A DNA stretch of 64,000 nt. Origin: Chitinibacter sp. GC72 (GTDB lineage: Bacteria > Pseudomonadota > Gammaproteobacteria > Burkholderiales > Chitinibacteraceae). The DNA lies in NCBI RefSeq assembly GCF_009760905.1, contig NZ_VIRW01000002.1, forward strand, positions 124,001-188,000, in the 5' to 3' direction. The notes under the pieces were generated by a model. That model did no database searches. It was given only the letters and a program-made list of their open reading frames with translations, and was not told the origin of the DNA. The number at the start of each line of letters is the position of its first letter. Position 1 is the stretch's first letter. Made by a program: the position numbers and the translations under genes. Of this stretch, positions 45,577 to 55,081 are shown piece by piece.

Positions 45577-47682
45577 ATGCATAAAATTGTAAGCCATTTA
45601 CCGTACCGTCAAACCATGATCCGCGCAGTGATTATTGGGGCATTAGGTGCAACACTGACCGCCTGCGGTGGAGGTGGGGGCACTAGCCTTACACTACCTG
45701 GCGAAGAGCCCAAGCCTCAGGTTACCCCAGCCCCAATTCCTGCCGAGGGTCGAGTCACTCTCACTCCTACCCAAGCGACTTTGGCTTTAGGTGAACAGAT
45801 TCAAGTCACTGCCTTGGTAGTTGACGCCAACAACAAACCAGTCAGCGGTGCGATCGTAAAATTCACAACAGATGAAAAACTGGGTTTACTAAGCCCAAAT
45901 TCAGGCTTGACCGGCGCTGATGGCAAAGTAGTCACCACACTCAGTGTGGCCAGCATTTCCGCCAGTGGTAATGTTGGGGAGCTGTCTGTTGAAGCCAGCT
46001 ACAAAGATGCAAATGGAGCCAGCAAGTCTGTCAAGAACTCCATTCCTTACCAGATTGGTGCATCAACATTAAAAATTGATAGCATTAGTACTGGCGCAGC
46101 GAGTATTAGTGCCAATGCCAATACCAGCATTGACGTGATTGCCAGCGTTAATGGCAAACCGATTGCGGGCGAAGTGGTCAACTTCTCGTCACAGTGTGCA
46201 CAGTCAGGCAAAGCCAAAATTGATGCAACAGCAGTGACCAACTCCAATGGCAAAGCAACAGCTTCGTTTACCGACCAGGGATGCGGGCAGAAAGACACCG
46301 TAACTGCGACATTGTCCAATGGCAAATTTGCAACAACCACGTTTGATATTGCGCCTCCGGCAGCAACATCACTGCAATTTTCAACAATTTCACCTGCCGA
46401 CGGTGTTATCACCCTCAAAGGCTATGGCAGTGCGACACGGCCAGAAACAGCGCAAGTCTCATTCAAACTGGTTGATGCAACGGGCGCTGCGATTGCCGGA
46501 CAACCGGTTACTTTCTCGCTTGATGTCACTGTAGGCGGTGTAGTATTGCAGAATGCAGTCGGCGGCATCGTGACAGCAACAACGGATGCAAATGGGGTTG
46601 CTACAGCAACTGTACTTGCGGGCAATCAGCCAACACCAGTAAGGGTTACGGCAAAGGCAGGTAGCTTAGTCAGCACATCGGGCAAGCTGGCCATCAGCTC
46701 AGGCTTCCCTGATCAGGATTCGATTTCATTCTCAGCCGACAAATACAATATTAATGGCTGGAGCCATGATGGAGCCAAAGCATCAATTACGATGCGCTTT
46801 GCCGATCACTTTAATAACCCTATTCCAGACGGAACCGCAATCAACTTTATTACTGATGGTGGCCGAATCGGTAGTGGTACTCAGGGTAGCTGCTCGACCA
46901 AAGACAGCCAATGCACAATCGAATTAAGTTCGCAGGAGCCACGCCCGCGCCAAGGCACTATAAATGCGCATAATGGTCGTGTGCACGTGCTTGCATATGC
47001 GGTGGGTGAAGAAAGCTATGTAGACAAGAATAGCAATATCGTTGCCGACCAAGATAATGAACTGGTTGATATTAATGGTGTCTCCAGCGATATTGGCGAA
47101 GCATTTATCGACGTTAATGAAAATGCTGTATTCAATCAGGGCATTGACCAGCTGGTCGACTTTAATGGCAACAACACCTATGACGCTCCAGACGGCAAAT
47201 TTAATGGCACACTCTGCGCCCCCGGTTTTGCAAAATGCTCAAACCAGAAAACACTGAATGTATTCCGCCAAGCGACATTTATTTTTTCAAGTGACAATCC
47301 AATACGACCAGCAATTAACAAAACATTAAGTGGTGTTTGTAATACCACCGACAGTTTGACTGCTTACATTCCAGACATCAATACGAACATTTTGCCTGCC
47401 GGGACTACGATTGCACTGGCGACCACTGATGGCGATGGTAAAGTTACTTTTGGTAGTATCCATACCGTTCCTTCAGCAGCGCCTGACACCGGTTCAAGAA
47501 TCGATGGGCTTACACTATTTGATTTCAACTTCAAATACGGTTCCATTTCCGATGAAGGCAAACCAAGCTGCAAATCGGGAACAATGACGATTACCGTAAC
47601 GCCACCAGATCATGGCGGTGGTGCACGGGCTCCGATTGTTTACGGCTACACTTACACCGTAACTACACCGACAACCCCATAA
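45577..47682 (+). CDS. Large lipoprotein with Ig-like (bacterial Ig/invasin) domains
   Basis: A 701-residue surface lipoprotein. The signal ends GATLTACGGGGG, so Cys32 or so is lipidated and followed by a glycine tract. After a Pro-rich spacer, Ig-like repeats follow: VTLTPTQATLALGEQIQVTA with NKPVSGAIVKFTT, then INGKPIAGEVV-type and TGAAIAGQPVTFSL, consistent with Big_1/invasin-like folds. The last 200 residues contain DVNENAVFNQGIDQLVDFN, an Asp/Asn-rich calcium-like segment. ATG 45577 follows AAGGTG; an earlier GTG in frame is not preferred. Its long AT-rich leader is unlike neighbours. A function in adhesion or surface display is inferred. Confidence 0.8.
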   Translation: MHKIVSHLPYRQTMIRAVIIGALGATLTACGGGGGTSLTLPGEEPKPQVTPAPIPAEGRVTLTPTQATLALGEQIQVTALVVDANNKPVSGAIVKFTTDEKLGLLSPNSGLTGADGKVVTTLSVASISASGNVGELSVEASYKDANGASKSVKNSIPYQIGASTLKIDSISTGAASISANANTSIDVIASVNGKPIAGEVVNFSSQCAQSGKAKIDATAVTNSNGKATASFTDQGCGQKDTVTATLSNGKFATTTFDIAPPAATSLQFSTISPADGVITLKGYGSATRPETAQVSFKLVDATGAAIAGQPVTFSLDVTVGGVVLQNAVGGIVTATTDANGVATATVLAGNQPTPVRVTAKAGSLVSTSGKLAISSGFPDQDSISFSADKYNINGWSHDGAKASITMRFADHFNNPIPDGTAINFITDGGRIGSGTQGSCSTKDSQCTIELSSQEPRPRQGTINAHNGRVHVLAYAVGEESYVDKNSNIVADQDNELVDINGVSSDIGEAFIDVNENAVFNQGIDQLVDFNGNNTYDAPDGKFNGTLCAPGFAKCSNQKTLNVFRQATFIFSSDNPIRPAINKTLSGVCNTTDSLTAYIPDINTNILPAGTTIALATTDGDGKVTFGSIHTVPSAAPDTGSRIDGLTLFDFNFKYGSISDEGKPSCKSGTMTITVTPPDHGGGARAPIVYGYTYTVTTPTTP

Positions 47683-47706
47683 AGCTCATTGCAATAGGCT
47701 TAAAAC

Positions 47707-47740
47707 AAAAACCGTCACGTTGATCGTGGCGGTTTTTTTT
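47707..47740 (+). terminator. Intrinsic terminator after the Ig-like lipoprotein
   Basis: AAAAACCGTCACG (47707-47719) pairs with CGTGGCGGTTTTT (47725-47737) with a G-T pair, followed by more Ts. Confidence 0.8.
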
Positions 47741-47825
47741 ATGGTTGAGACCTATTTTCTGAGTTATCGGGCTAAACCAGAAAATTATTAGGCTTCCGGC
47801 CTTTAGCCAGAAATTTCGCGATTTG

Positions 47826-48674
47826 TCAGCCCAGCTCAAAATCCAGCTGCTTGGCCAGATGGGCGGCCTGGCCTTGGGTGAGCAGGACACTGGGAAATGG
47901 GGCGTTTGTCATGTCGCCAATAAGATGTACTCCTTCGCGCAGGCCTGAATCGGGCAAGCTCAGGAGCGGGAAGTTGGTCAGAATATTGGATGGTGCGTAG
48001 CCGTAGTAAACACAGGCATAGTCGTATTGCTGTTGATTGAGCAGGACTTTTTCACCTTGTTGCAACAGCTCGATCTGTGGGCTCTGCGTAAAGACCTGAA
48101 TGCTTGTTGCTGGTAATTGCTGCAAAAAGGCCGACGATGCGCGCAATTGATTGCGTGCATACAGGTCTACCCGGCAATTTCGCTGATGCAAGAACAAGGC
48201 GTGCTCCAACGCATTATCACCGCCACCCAACACGGCCACGCATGACGCTGGCTCGATAGCATTAAAACGGGCGAGCCCAGGCCCAACAATGATGCGTTCG
48301 GCCGCCTTGAATGGTGAATACGGGCTGGCACCGCAAGCAAACACGAGCTTCTTCGCACGGATTTGCTGGCCGGAACTTAAACCACAATCAAAACCATCAG
48401 CCAGCGTGATGCTCTGTACTTGCTGCGCCAAATAACAATATTGCTGATCGATGGCCGCTTTCATCTGCGCCAGATACTGCGCGCCGGTAATCCGGGGCAA
48501 GGCCGGGATCCATTTCAAAGGATATTCGCTGTGCTTTAAAGCCCCGCCCAGCTCGCTCTCTTGCTCGACAATACGCCAGGAACGCCCCAGCCCGGTCAGC
48601 CATTGCGCCAGCGTAATTCCGCCGACACCACCACCGACAATCAGTACATCTATTTCTTGTATTTCTTGCGACAT
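47826..48674 (-). CDS. FAD/NAD(P)-binding oxidoreductase
   Basis: A 282-residue protein with two Rossmann parts. VDVLIVGGGVGGITLAQWL binds FAD at the N-terminus; CVAVLGGGDNALEHALFLH binds the second nucleotide. It has the thioredoxin-reductase layout, with the C-terminal HLIGDMTNAPFPSVLLTQGQAAHLA, but the redox CxxC of thioredoxin reductase is missing. It may be a ferredoxin-NADP reductase-like or other reductase; the electron partner is not visible. Divergent from the MidA-like gene. Confidence 0.75.
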   Translation of the reverse strand: MSQEIQEIDVLIVGGGVGGITLAQWLTGLGRSWRIVEQESELGGALKHSEYPLKWIPALPRITGAQYLAQMKAAIDQQYCYLAQQVQSITLADGFDCGLSSGQQIRAKKLVFACGASPYSPFKAAERIIVGPGLARFNAIEPASCVAVLGGGDNALEHALFLHQRNCRVDLYARNQLRASSAFLQQLPATSIQVFTQSPQIELLQQGEKVLLNQQQYDYACVYYGYAPSNILTNFPLLSLPDSGLREGVHLIGDMTNAPFPSVLLTQGQAAHLAKQLDFELG

Positions 48675-48757
48675 ACACAGCTACTCACGATTTTGATCTG
48701 GTCATCGATCATCAAAGGGCCTTGCAGCACGGGAAAAAACCGCTTAGGTGCTCATGC

Positions 48758-48763
48758 TACAAT
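48758..48763 (+). promoter_or_regulatory. Possible -10 box of the MidA-like gene
   Basis: TACAAT about 30 bases before the ATG at 48793. No clear -35. The position makes the upstream ATG 48748 an unlikely start. Confidence 0.3.
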
Positions 48764-48792
48764 TGCGCATCCCAATCTTTTTTGCCACTGCA

Positions 48793-49965
48793 ATGAATAA
48801 GACGCAAGCCCAATATCCAACTCCCGGGGTCGATGCACTCGCTGCCAGCGAGCAACTTTGCCTGCACATCCGCCAGCACATTGCGGCACAGGGCGGCTGG
48901 CTGCCATTTGCCGATTATATGCGGCTGGCGCTTTACACGCCGGGTTTGGGCTATTACAGCGGCGGCGCGGCCAAATTTGGCACTGCGGGTGACTTTATCA
49001 CAGCGCCGGGGCTTTCCCCGCTGTTTGGTGGCAGTGTGGCGGCGACGATTGGGCATGTGCTGGCTGAAAGCGGCGGGAATGTCATTGAAGTCGGTGCCGG
49101 AACCGGCCAACTGGCAGCGCAAATTCTGGCCGAGCTGGAGCGACTGGATCAACTGCCCGCGCAATACGGCATTCTGGAATTATCAGGCGAATTGCGCGAG
49201 CGCCAATTGCAAACACTGCAAACACTGGTGCCACATCTGGCCGAGCGCGCCGTGTGGCTGGAAACCTTGCCCAGCGAATTTGTCGGCGTGATCGTGGGCA
49301 ATGAAGTACTCGATGCGATGCCTTGTGAAGTCGTACAACTTCACAATGGCACATGGCAACGGCGCGGCATTATCGCGACTGAAGCCGGGTTTGACTGGGC
49401 CAATCGCCCGCTCGACCCACAGCAAGATGCTGCGCTGCTCGCCACTTGCGCGCGCTGGCCGCAGATCCCCGGCTATACCAGCGAGATTCAGCTGGAAGCG
49501 CAGGGCTTTATCAAGGCGCTGTCTGCCAGCCTTCAGCGCGGCATGATCTTAATGCTTGATTATGGTTTTCCAGCAGGCGAGTTTTATCACCCGGAACGCA
49601 GCATGGGTACGCTGATCGGCCATTATCGCCACCATACGGTGCATGACGTATTTCATTACCCCGGCTTGACCGATCTGACCTGCCATGTGGATTTTTCGGC
49701 GATGTATAGCGCTGCAGAGCAAGCTGAGCTTGCGCTAGAGGGCTATACCTCACAGGCCAGTTATTTGCTCGATTGCGGCATTCTGGAACGCGCAGCGCAG
49801 CTCGATAGCCAATCCGTTGAATATCTGCGCACCGCTGCCGCGCTGCAAAAATTGCTCGGCCATGCCGAAATGGGTGAATTATTCAAAGTCATTGCATTTT
49901 CACGCGGGTTGGAAGGCGCGACCGCCCCCGGCTTTCGCGGGCAGGATCGCTCTGGCGAGCTGTAA
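48793..49965 (+). CDS. MidA/NDUFAF7-like SAM-dependent methyltransferase
   Basis: A 390-residue protein of the Methyltransf_28 family. GDFITAPGLSPLFGG and VIEVGAGTGQLAAQIL (S-adenosyl methionine loop), NEVLDAMPCEVV, LDYGFPAGEFYHPER and STMGTLIGHYRHH-like region are typical. In eukaryotes the relative NDUFAF7 methylates an arginine of a complex I subunit; bacterial substrate is not established. The chosen ATG follows a TACAAT box. It is divergent from the flavoprotein gene. Confidence 0.88.
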   Translation: MNKTQAQYPTPGVDALAASEQLCLHIRQHIAAQGGWLPFADYMRLALYTPGLGYYSGGAAKFGTAGDFITAPGLSPLFGGSVAATIGHVLAESGGNVIEVGAGTGQLAAQILAELERLDQLPAQYGILELSGELRERQLQTLQTLVPHLAERAVWLETLPSEFVGVIVGNEVLDAMPCEVVQLHNGTWQRRGIIATEAGFDWANRPLDPQQDAALLATCARWPQIPGYTSEIQLEAQGFIKALSASLQRGMILMLDYGFPAGEFYHPERSMGTLIGHYRHHTVHDVFHYPGLTDLTCHVDFSAMYSAAEQAELALEGYTSQASYLLDCGILERAAQLDSQSVEYLRTAAALQKLLGHAEMGELFKVIAFSRGLEGATAPGFRGQDRSGEL

Positions 49966-50054
49966 TCAAGCACACGATCTCACGATCTGAATGCGCTGGC
50001 ACAGCTCAGTTTATTTGACGCTGGCTTGACCGAGCCAACGTCGCCAAGGGCAAT

Positions 50055-51017
50055 TTATGGCACCCAGCTGATCTGGCTTTGCATGGCCGCTGGGATTTTG
50101 AATTGCCAGCGCTCAAGCTGGGTGCGGCTAAACATTATCCGCCCTGAACTACCAGAGCGGATCGCCTGCCGCTGAGCCGGTTTTTGCAACTGCGTTTTGG
50201 CCATACTGCCCGCCACCGCACCTTGCTCAAAGCCGGTAATCACCACACCACCTGCCGTGGCTTCGCGCCCCACCTGAAAATCCCAAAAACCGAACAGGGG
50301 AATTTTGCTATTGGCCGAGCTCCAGCGCATCACCTGAGCGGCGTCAACATTGCGTAATTTCTCGTCCACCAGCGCCTGATAGGTGGCGATGATCACCACG
50401 TCATAGCTCGCTGGTGCCGCATCAAGTGCCTGCTGCCAGGCGGCAAAAGTCCCCACCTGCTGTACATCCAGCCGGGTATCACCCAAACGGAGCAGATCGT
50501 CGCGCAAAATAAAGGCCGAACGATCTTGATCCATCAGCACCAGAATGCGGCGCAGACCAGGCAGGACTTCGCGAATCAGCGCCAGACTGCGTTTGTAATG
50601 CGGACGCTCAAGGATGCCGGTGATGGTTGGCGGGATTTTACCGCCCGCAAAATACGCAGCAGGATCGGCATTGATGCCCAGAAACACCGTCGGCATCGCC
50701 ATCCGTCCCAGCTTGGGGCCCAGCAAAGCCAGCGCCGCATCGTCCCCCAGCATCACCAGATCGGGCGAGCGCGACTGAATCTGCTCCAGCGCCACGCCCG
50801 CCTGCTGCAGATGCTCGCGGGTCGGCTGACGCTTGGTATCGAGCGAGATAAAATCCAGCTCGGCCACGCCATCGAGCTTGCTTTTAATCCCCTGCAAATA
50901 GGCCTGATCCCAGCTATTTTCCGGGTGATAGCTCTCGACCACCGTCACCTTGGGCAAGGCACAAGCCAGGGGCATGAGCAAGGAAAATCCCAAGCCGCAC
51001 AGGGCGGTGCGGATCAT
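50055..51017 (-). CDS. ABC_sub_bind (DUF534-type) periplasmic protein
   Basis: A 320-residue secreted protein with a signal peptide (RTALCGLGFSLLMPLACA) and the periplasmic-binding fold of the ABC_sub_bind family (PF04392): KVTVVESYHPENSWDQAY, DLVMLGDDAALALLG, FLGINADPAAYF and GRIMFSRTQLERWQ. No permease or ATPase is nearby, which suggests a sensor-related or orphan role. The start at 51017 overlaps the ACT gene stop (ATGA), so translation is coupled. Ligand unknown. Confidence 0.72.
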   Translation of the reverse strand: MIRTALCGLGFSLLMPLACALPKVTVVESYHPENSWDQAYLQGIKSKLDGVAELDFISLDTKRQPTREHLQQAGVALEQIQSRSPDLVMLGDDAALALLGPKLGRMAMPTVFLGINADPAAYFAGGKIPPTITGILERPHYKRSLALIREVLPGLRRILVLMDQDRSAFILRDDLLRLGDTRLDVQQVGTFAAWQQALDAAPASYDVVIIATYQALVDEKLRNVDAAQVMRWSSANSKIPLFGFWDFQVGREATAGGVVITGFEQGAVAGSMAKTQLQKPAQRQAIRSGSSGRIMFSRTQLERWQFKIPAAMQSQISWVP

Positions 51018-51517
51018 GCGCCCCATTCCACCATCAGATCATCGGCGATGCCTTCCAGCGCATGGCGTACCGTGGCCAAATCCAGCTGCTGCGGCGCCGA
51101 TAGCTGCGCCTGGGCATGAAACATCATTTCCCCCGACATCGGTGCGCTATCGAGCCAGGTGGTAAGTTTTTCCACATTGACCTGATGGCGTGCCAGAATG
51201 GCGGTCACATCATTCACAATCCCGATCCGGTCATGCCCAACCAGCTGCAGGGCAAAATTCTGCCTCTGCTGCGGCTCGGACTCCTGATCAATCACGCCGC
51301 GAATATCCAGATCGGGCACAGACTGCAAAGCCGCCAGCAAGGCCGCGCCATCCTGCTCAACAGCCACTTTGACAATCCCGGCAAACTGCCCGGCCAGCCG
51401 AGAAAAAGACGACTCCAGCCAATTGCCCCCCTGCGCAGAAATCAGCGCAGCCAGCTGCTCTAGCAAGCCGGGCTTGTCTTTACCCAGTACCGAAACCACC
51501 AAGACATTCATTGTCAT
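51014..51517 (-). CDS. GcvR-like tandem ACT-domain protein
   Basis: A 168-residue cytoplasmic protein of two ACT domains: NVLVVSVLGKDKPGLLEQLAALIS at the start and LVGHDRIGIVNDVTAILARHQVNVEKL in the second half, both with the Gly-ligand turn. It resembles GcvR, the repressor accessory of glycine cleavage, but no gcv gene is present. The ATG at 51517 follows GAGG well; GTG 51523 is too near. It is coupled to the ABC_sub_bind gene. Binding of an amino acid is likely but unproved. Confidence 0.8.
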   Translation of the reverse strand: MTMNVLVVSVLGKDKPGLLEQLAALISAQGGNWLESSFSRLAGQFAGIVKVAVEQDGAALLAALQSVPDLDIRGVIDQESEPQQRQNFALQLVGHDRIGIVNDVTAILARHQVNVEKLTTWLDSAPMSGEMMFHAQAQLSAPQQLDLATVRHALEGIADDLMVEWGA

Positions 51518-51802
51518 CGCCACTACCTCATTAGCTATCGTTTTTAGTCAATCTGATCCGCCTGCACGCCGAACTGGCTGGCAATCAATGCCATCTTCAA
51601 CTCATTTGACCATAAATCATGACCAGCGCCCTATTTCCTGCCTGCCGCTGTTTGATTTATGCCGCTTAATACCTTGCTACGCGATCCCAGGACATACCGA
51701 CGGACTTCCTCACCTTGTTTGCCCATCGCTTTTATGTGGCCAATTTCAAACGAACGTTTGTAACAAGCCGCCGCGATGATGCCAATTTTCAGGGAGAGAA
51801 CC

Positions 51803-54052
51803 ATGGATCGTCGTCAATTTATTCGACTGGCCGGCTTTATGACCGCCAGCGTAGCCAGCCCCATCCTACTGAGCGCCTGTGGCGGTGGCAGCACCGAAAC
51901 CAACACACTGGGCACGCAAACCACGCCAGCGCCATCATCCAAACATTATCAATTTCCGCAGGGTATCGCCTCAGGCGATCCGCGTGCCGATAGCATTATT
52001 TTGTGGACTCGCGTATTACCTGCCGGTATTGACACTATCAATAGCCACGATGCCAGCATGAATAGCAGCATCACCTTGATCGTGACCGAAGGTGATCCGG
52101 CCGCACTGGTCGGCACCACACAACCATTGACTGGCAAAGTCGTCGCCAGCGTAACTCTGAATGCATTACATGAATGGGATCACTCGGTACGCCATAAATT
52201 ATCTGGCCTGCAGAGCAATACCACCTATGGGTATCAATTTGTCGCCGTCGATAGCCGCTCAATGATTGGTCGCTTTAAAACCGCACCGGCGGCCAATGCC
52301 GATATTGCGCAGCTCAAATTTGCCTTTCTGTCCTGCCAAGACTGGAGCATCAATCACTGGGGCGCGTTTGATCTACTGGCCAAGGATGAGCTCGACTTCA
52401 TCGTGCATCTGGGCGATTACATTTACGAGACCATCGGTGAAGGCTTCCAAAGCGGCCAAGTTGAAGCCGCACACCCGGCGCTCGAATTGCCCAATGGCCC
52501 ATTTAAACAAGGCAATAGCGGCGCCCGCTACGCCAGCACGCTGGCCGATTACCGCGCGCTCTACAAACAATACCGCAGCGATCCACGCCTGCAGCAAGTG
52601 CATGCACGCTTTGCAATAATCGCCATCTGGGACGATCACGAGTTTTCCGACGATTGCTGGGGCGATGCCAGCACTTACGACAATGGCACGTATGATGCCA
52701 AAACCGGCGGAGACAACAAGCACGAAACCACCCGCCGTCGCTCGGCCAATCAGGCCTGGTATGAGTTTATGCCGGCCGATATTGCGTTTGACGCCAATAC
52801 CACCGGTTTTCAAACCGTACGCCTGTATCGCGACTTCCAATTTGGCAAATTGCTGCATTTAGTTATGACCGACGAGCGCCTGTATCGCGCCGACCATGTG
52901 ATTCCAGAGGCCGCGGCCGGCTCATCGGTCGGAAGTCGTTATATGGTGCCTAGCCCTATTCTTGCCAGTGCTGAAGCACAAAAAATGGCCATTGGTAAAG
53001 CGGCTGGTGATGAATTGGCGCTGGTGTCGATCTTGGGCAAACCGCAGCGCGACTGGTGGAAAGCCAAATTACAATCGAGCACGGCGCAATGGAAAATCTG
53101 GGGCAATGAAGTGTCTTTGCTCAAGATGCGACTCGACGCGCGCAATTTGCCGGGCGTACCCAAAGAGCTGCAGCAAGACTTTGTGCTGAACGCGGATCAA
53201 TGGGATGGCTTTAATGCCGAGCGCAGCGATTTGCTGAACTTTATCCGCAATAACAAAATCAGCAACGTCGTGGCGATTACCGGCGATATTCACAGCTTTT
53301 ATGCTGGCGTCGCCCATGCCGACTACAGCCAAAATACGCCCGCGCTGGTAGATTTGGTCACTGCCGGCATTAGCAGCGATTCGTTTTATCACTATTTTGC
53401 CGATGCAGTGCGCGACCCGTTACTGGCCAGCGCGCAAGCCTTGGTGTTTAGCAGCGAAGCTGGCGCCGAGCAAATTGCGATTCAAATGCTGAGCATGGCG
53501 GTTGCCCAACAAACGGGCGTGAGCAATCTAAGCGATAGCAATCAGGTCAAAGCCGCCGTCACCGCCGCCATTGTGGCCGGTAAATTGCCTGCTGCCGCAG
53601 TGCAAGCCACCGCCAACTTGAGCAAAGCCGAAGTAAATACCTTTAATGATTTACTCGGTGGCGAGCTGGGCCAGACCATTGCCAAACTGATTGCGGGCTT
53701 GGCAGCGCAGAAAAAGTCGATCCCGGCGATGACGCTGTACGGTTTGGTGGCGCAACAAATCGCCGGCAAACTGGGTATCACACCCGAGCAAGTGCCTGCT
53801 GCGCAGGTGCAACGCTGGCTCAACCCGTTTACCGATCAGGCCAGCGGCAATGCCCCGGTGAATAATCCATGGATGCGGTATGCCGATACCGACGCGCAAG
53901 GCTATGCCGTGGTGACGGTCACACCGGGCGCACTCGATTGCACTTTCCGCAAAATCAATCCGCTGGAACAGGGCAAAGTGCCGTCACAGCTGCTCAAGCA
54001 AGAAACCCGCTTGCAAGTTAAAGCGGGTGTGGTGGACGTGAAAGAGGTTTAA
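51803..54052 (+). CDS. phoD: PhoD-family alkaline phosphatase with enlarged C-terminus
   Basis: A 749-residue exported phosphatase/phosphodiesterase. The N-terminus RRQFIRLAGFM is a Tat signal and SACGGG a lipobox. A PhoD N-terminal domain (about 50-150, FPQGIASGDPRADSIILWTR) precedes the calcium/iron site: FLSCQDWSINHWGAF, VHLGDYIYET, DDHEFSDDCWGD, WGNEVSLLKM, TGDIHSFYAG. Between the core and the final strand WMRYADTDAQGYAVV lies an Ala-rich helical insert of about 170 residues (VAQQTGVSNLSDSNQVKAAV onward) that ordinary PhoD lacks. AGGGAG precedes the ATG. No PHO box was recognised. Confidence 0.88.
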   Translation: MDRRQFIRLAGFMTASVASPILLSACGGGSTETNTLGTQTTPAPSSKHYQFPQGIASGDPRADSIILWTRVLPAGIDTINSHDASMNSSITLIVTEGDPAALVGTTQPLTGKVVASVTLNALHEWDHSVRHKLSGLQSNTTYGYQFVAVDSRSMIGRFKTAPAANADIAQLKFAFLSCQDWSINHWGAFDLLAKDELDFIVHLGDYIYETIGEGFQSGQVEAAHPALELPNGPFKQGNSGARYASTLADYRALYKQYRSDPRLQQVHARFAIIAIWDDHEFSDDCWGDASTYDNGTYDAKTGGDNKHETTRRRSANQAWYEFMPADIAFDANTTGFQTVRLYRDFQFGKLLHLVMTDERLYRADHVIPEAAAGSSVGSRYMVPSPILASAEAQKMAIGKAAGDELALVSILGKPQRDWWKAKLQSSTAQWKIWGNEVSLLKMRLDARNLPGVPKELQQDFVLNADQWDGFNAERSDLLNFIRNNKISNVVAITGDIHSFYAGVAHADYSQNTPALVDLVTAGISSDSFYHYFADAVRDPLLASAQALVFSSEAGAEQIAIQMLSMAVAQQTGVSNLSDSNQVKAAVTAAIVAGKLPAAAVQATANLSKAEVNTFNDLLGGELGQTIAKLIAGLAAQKKSIPAMTLYGLVAQQIAGKLGITPEQVPAAQVQRWLNPFTDQASGNAPVNNPWMRYADTDAQGYAVVTVTPGALDCTFRKINPLEQGKVPSQLLKQETRLQVKAGVVDVKEV

Positions 54053-54095
54053 GCCGGTATTCGTTCAGTAGCACGATTGGACAGCATCAGCTAGG

Positions 54096-54127
54096 CATCT
54101 TCCGGCCAGCATTTTGGCCGGAAGATG
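54096..54127. terminator. Hairpin between phoD and gspK
   Basis: CATCTTCCGGCCA (54096-54108) pairs perfectly with TGGCCGGAAGATG (54115-54127), 13 bp. It lacks a T run but is placed between convergent genes and probably ends both transcripts. Confidence 0.6.
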
Positions 54128-54187
54128 TAGGGGTTGTGATCAACCAGGCGGAATCCAAGGCTGCACACCGGTTCTGCATCAATGGGA

Positions 54188-55081
54188 TTAATAAACCCGC
54201 TTCATCCACAGCACGCTGGGCATATCGGCCTGCGAGCGATCCAGCAAAGCACGATGCTGCAAAAACACCACGCCAAAACGCGCCCCCAGATCAGTCCAGA
54301 AATACGTGCTTTTCACCGTCAAGCGGCTGACTGGTACATCGGCACGCAAAGGCTCGGGCAAAGTCGCAATAAATTCCTCAACACTTGAGAAGTATTTACT
54401 TCTACGCCTTGATAATACTTGCTCAGCAGCAGATACCCCTAGCTTTGGCAGCCAAGCCGCGAGTACTTCCGCGCTAACAAAATTCAGATTCATCGGCGTG
54501 ACGCCCGGCAAGGCCACCAGATGTGGCTCCAGAATCTGCAAGACGCTGGCGCTATACCCATCAATTGCAGCCAGTTCACTGATATCCAGATACAGCGGCA
54601 GCGCACCTTGCGGGCTCGCTCGCTTAAGCCAATCGACCTGCAAGGCATCAGCAAGCGTCTCCGGCAGAGCCAGATTAAGCAAAAGCTGCCGATAGGCCGT
54701 CAGCGCAGCGGGATCTATCCGGCCTTCAGCAGTCAGGAGGTTATTCAGATTGAAACGGCCATTCAATTCAATCAGACGACCGCTTAAGGCGCCGTTTTCG
54801 ATTTGAATTTCCGGTATCGGGATCGCCCATGGCTTGAGCAAATGATCCGGCTCTGCCAGCCGCGCATCATCACGCAGCGTTAAGCGCACTAGCTGCAAGA
54901 CCGACCACGTGGCGGCGCGCGCCTCGGCGGTGTCTTTGCGCACTTCAAGCTGCTGCAAGGCGCGCTGCTGGCGCAACATCAGCAGCCCAGCCACTGAGGC
55001 CACCAAGGCAGCCACCATCAGCACCGCAATAATGGCGACGCCCGCTTGGCGAATCAATGGGCCTTTGTGCATCGCGATCAT
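54188..55081 (-). CDS. gspK: Type II secretion minor pseudopilin GspK
   Basis: A 297-residue capping pseudopilin of the secretion system. N-terminal GVAIIAVLMVAALVASVAGLL is the prepilin-like helix after a short leader ending in Ala-Gly. The C-terminal portion with YLDISELAAIDGY, EQVLSRRRSKYFSSVEEF matches the GspK helix-hairpin-helix-like domain. Start 55081 overlaps gspJ stop (ATGA). Gene order here is F, G, H, I, J, K leftwards; gspL and gspM, which usually follow, are absent. Confidence 0.88.
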   Translation of the reverse strand: MIAMHKGPLIRQAGVAIIAVLMVAALVASVAGLLMLRQQRALQQLEVRKDTAEARAATWSVLQLVRLTLRDDARLAEPDHLLKPWAIPIPEIQIENGALSGRLIELNGRFNLNNLLTAEGRIDPAALTAYRQLLLNLALPETLADALQVDWLKRASPQGALPLYLDISELAAIDGYSASVLQILEPHLVALPGVTPMNLNFVSAEVLAAWLPKLGVSAAEQVLSRRRSKYFSSVEEFIATLPEPLRADVPVSRLTVKSTYFWTDLGARFGVVFLQHRALLDRSQADMPSVLWMKRVY

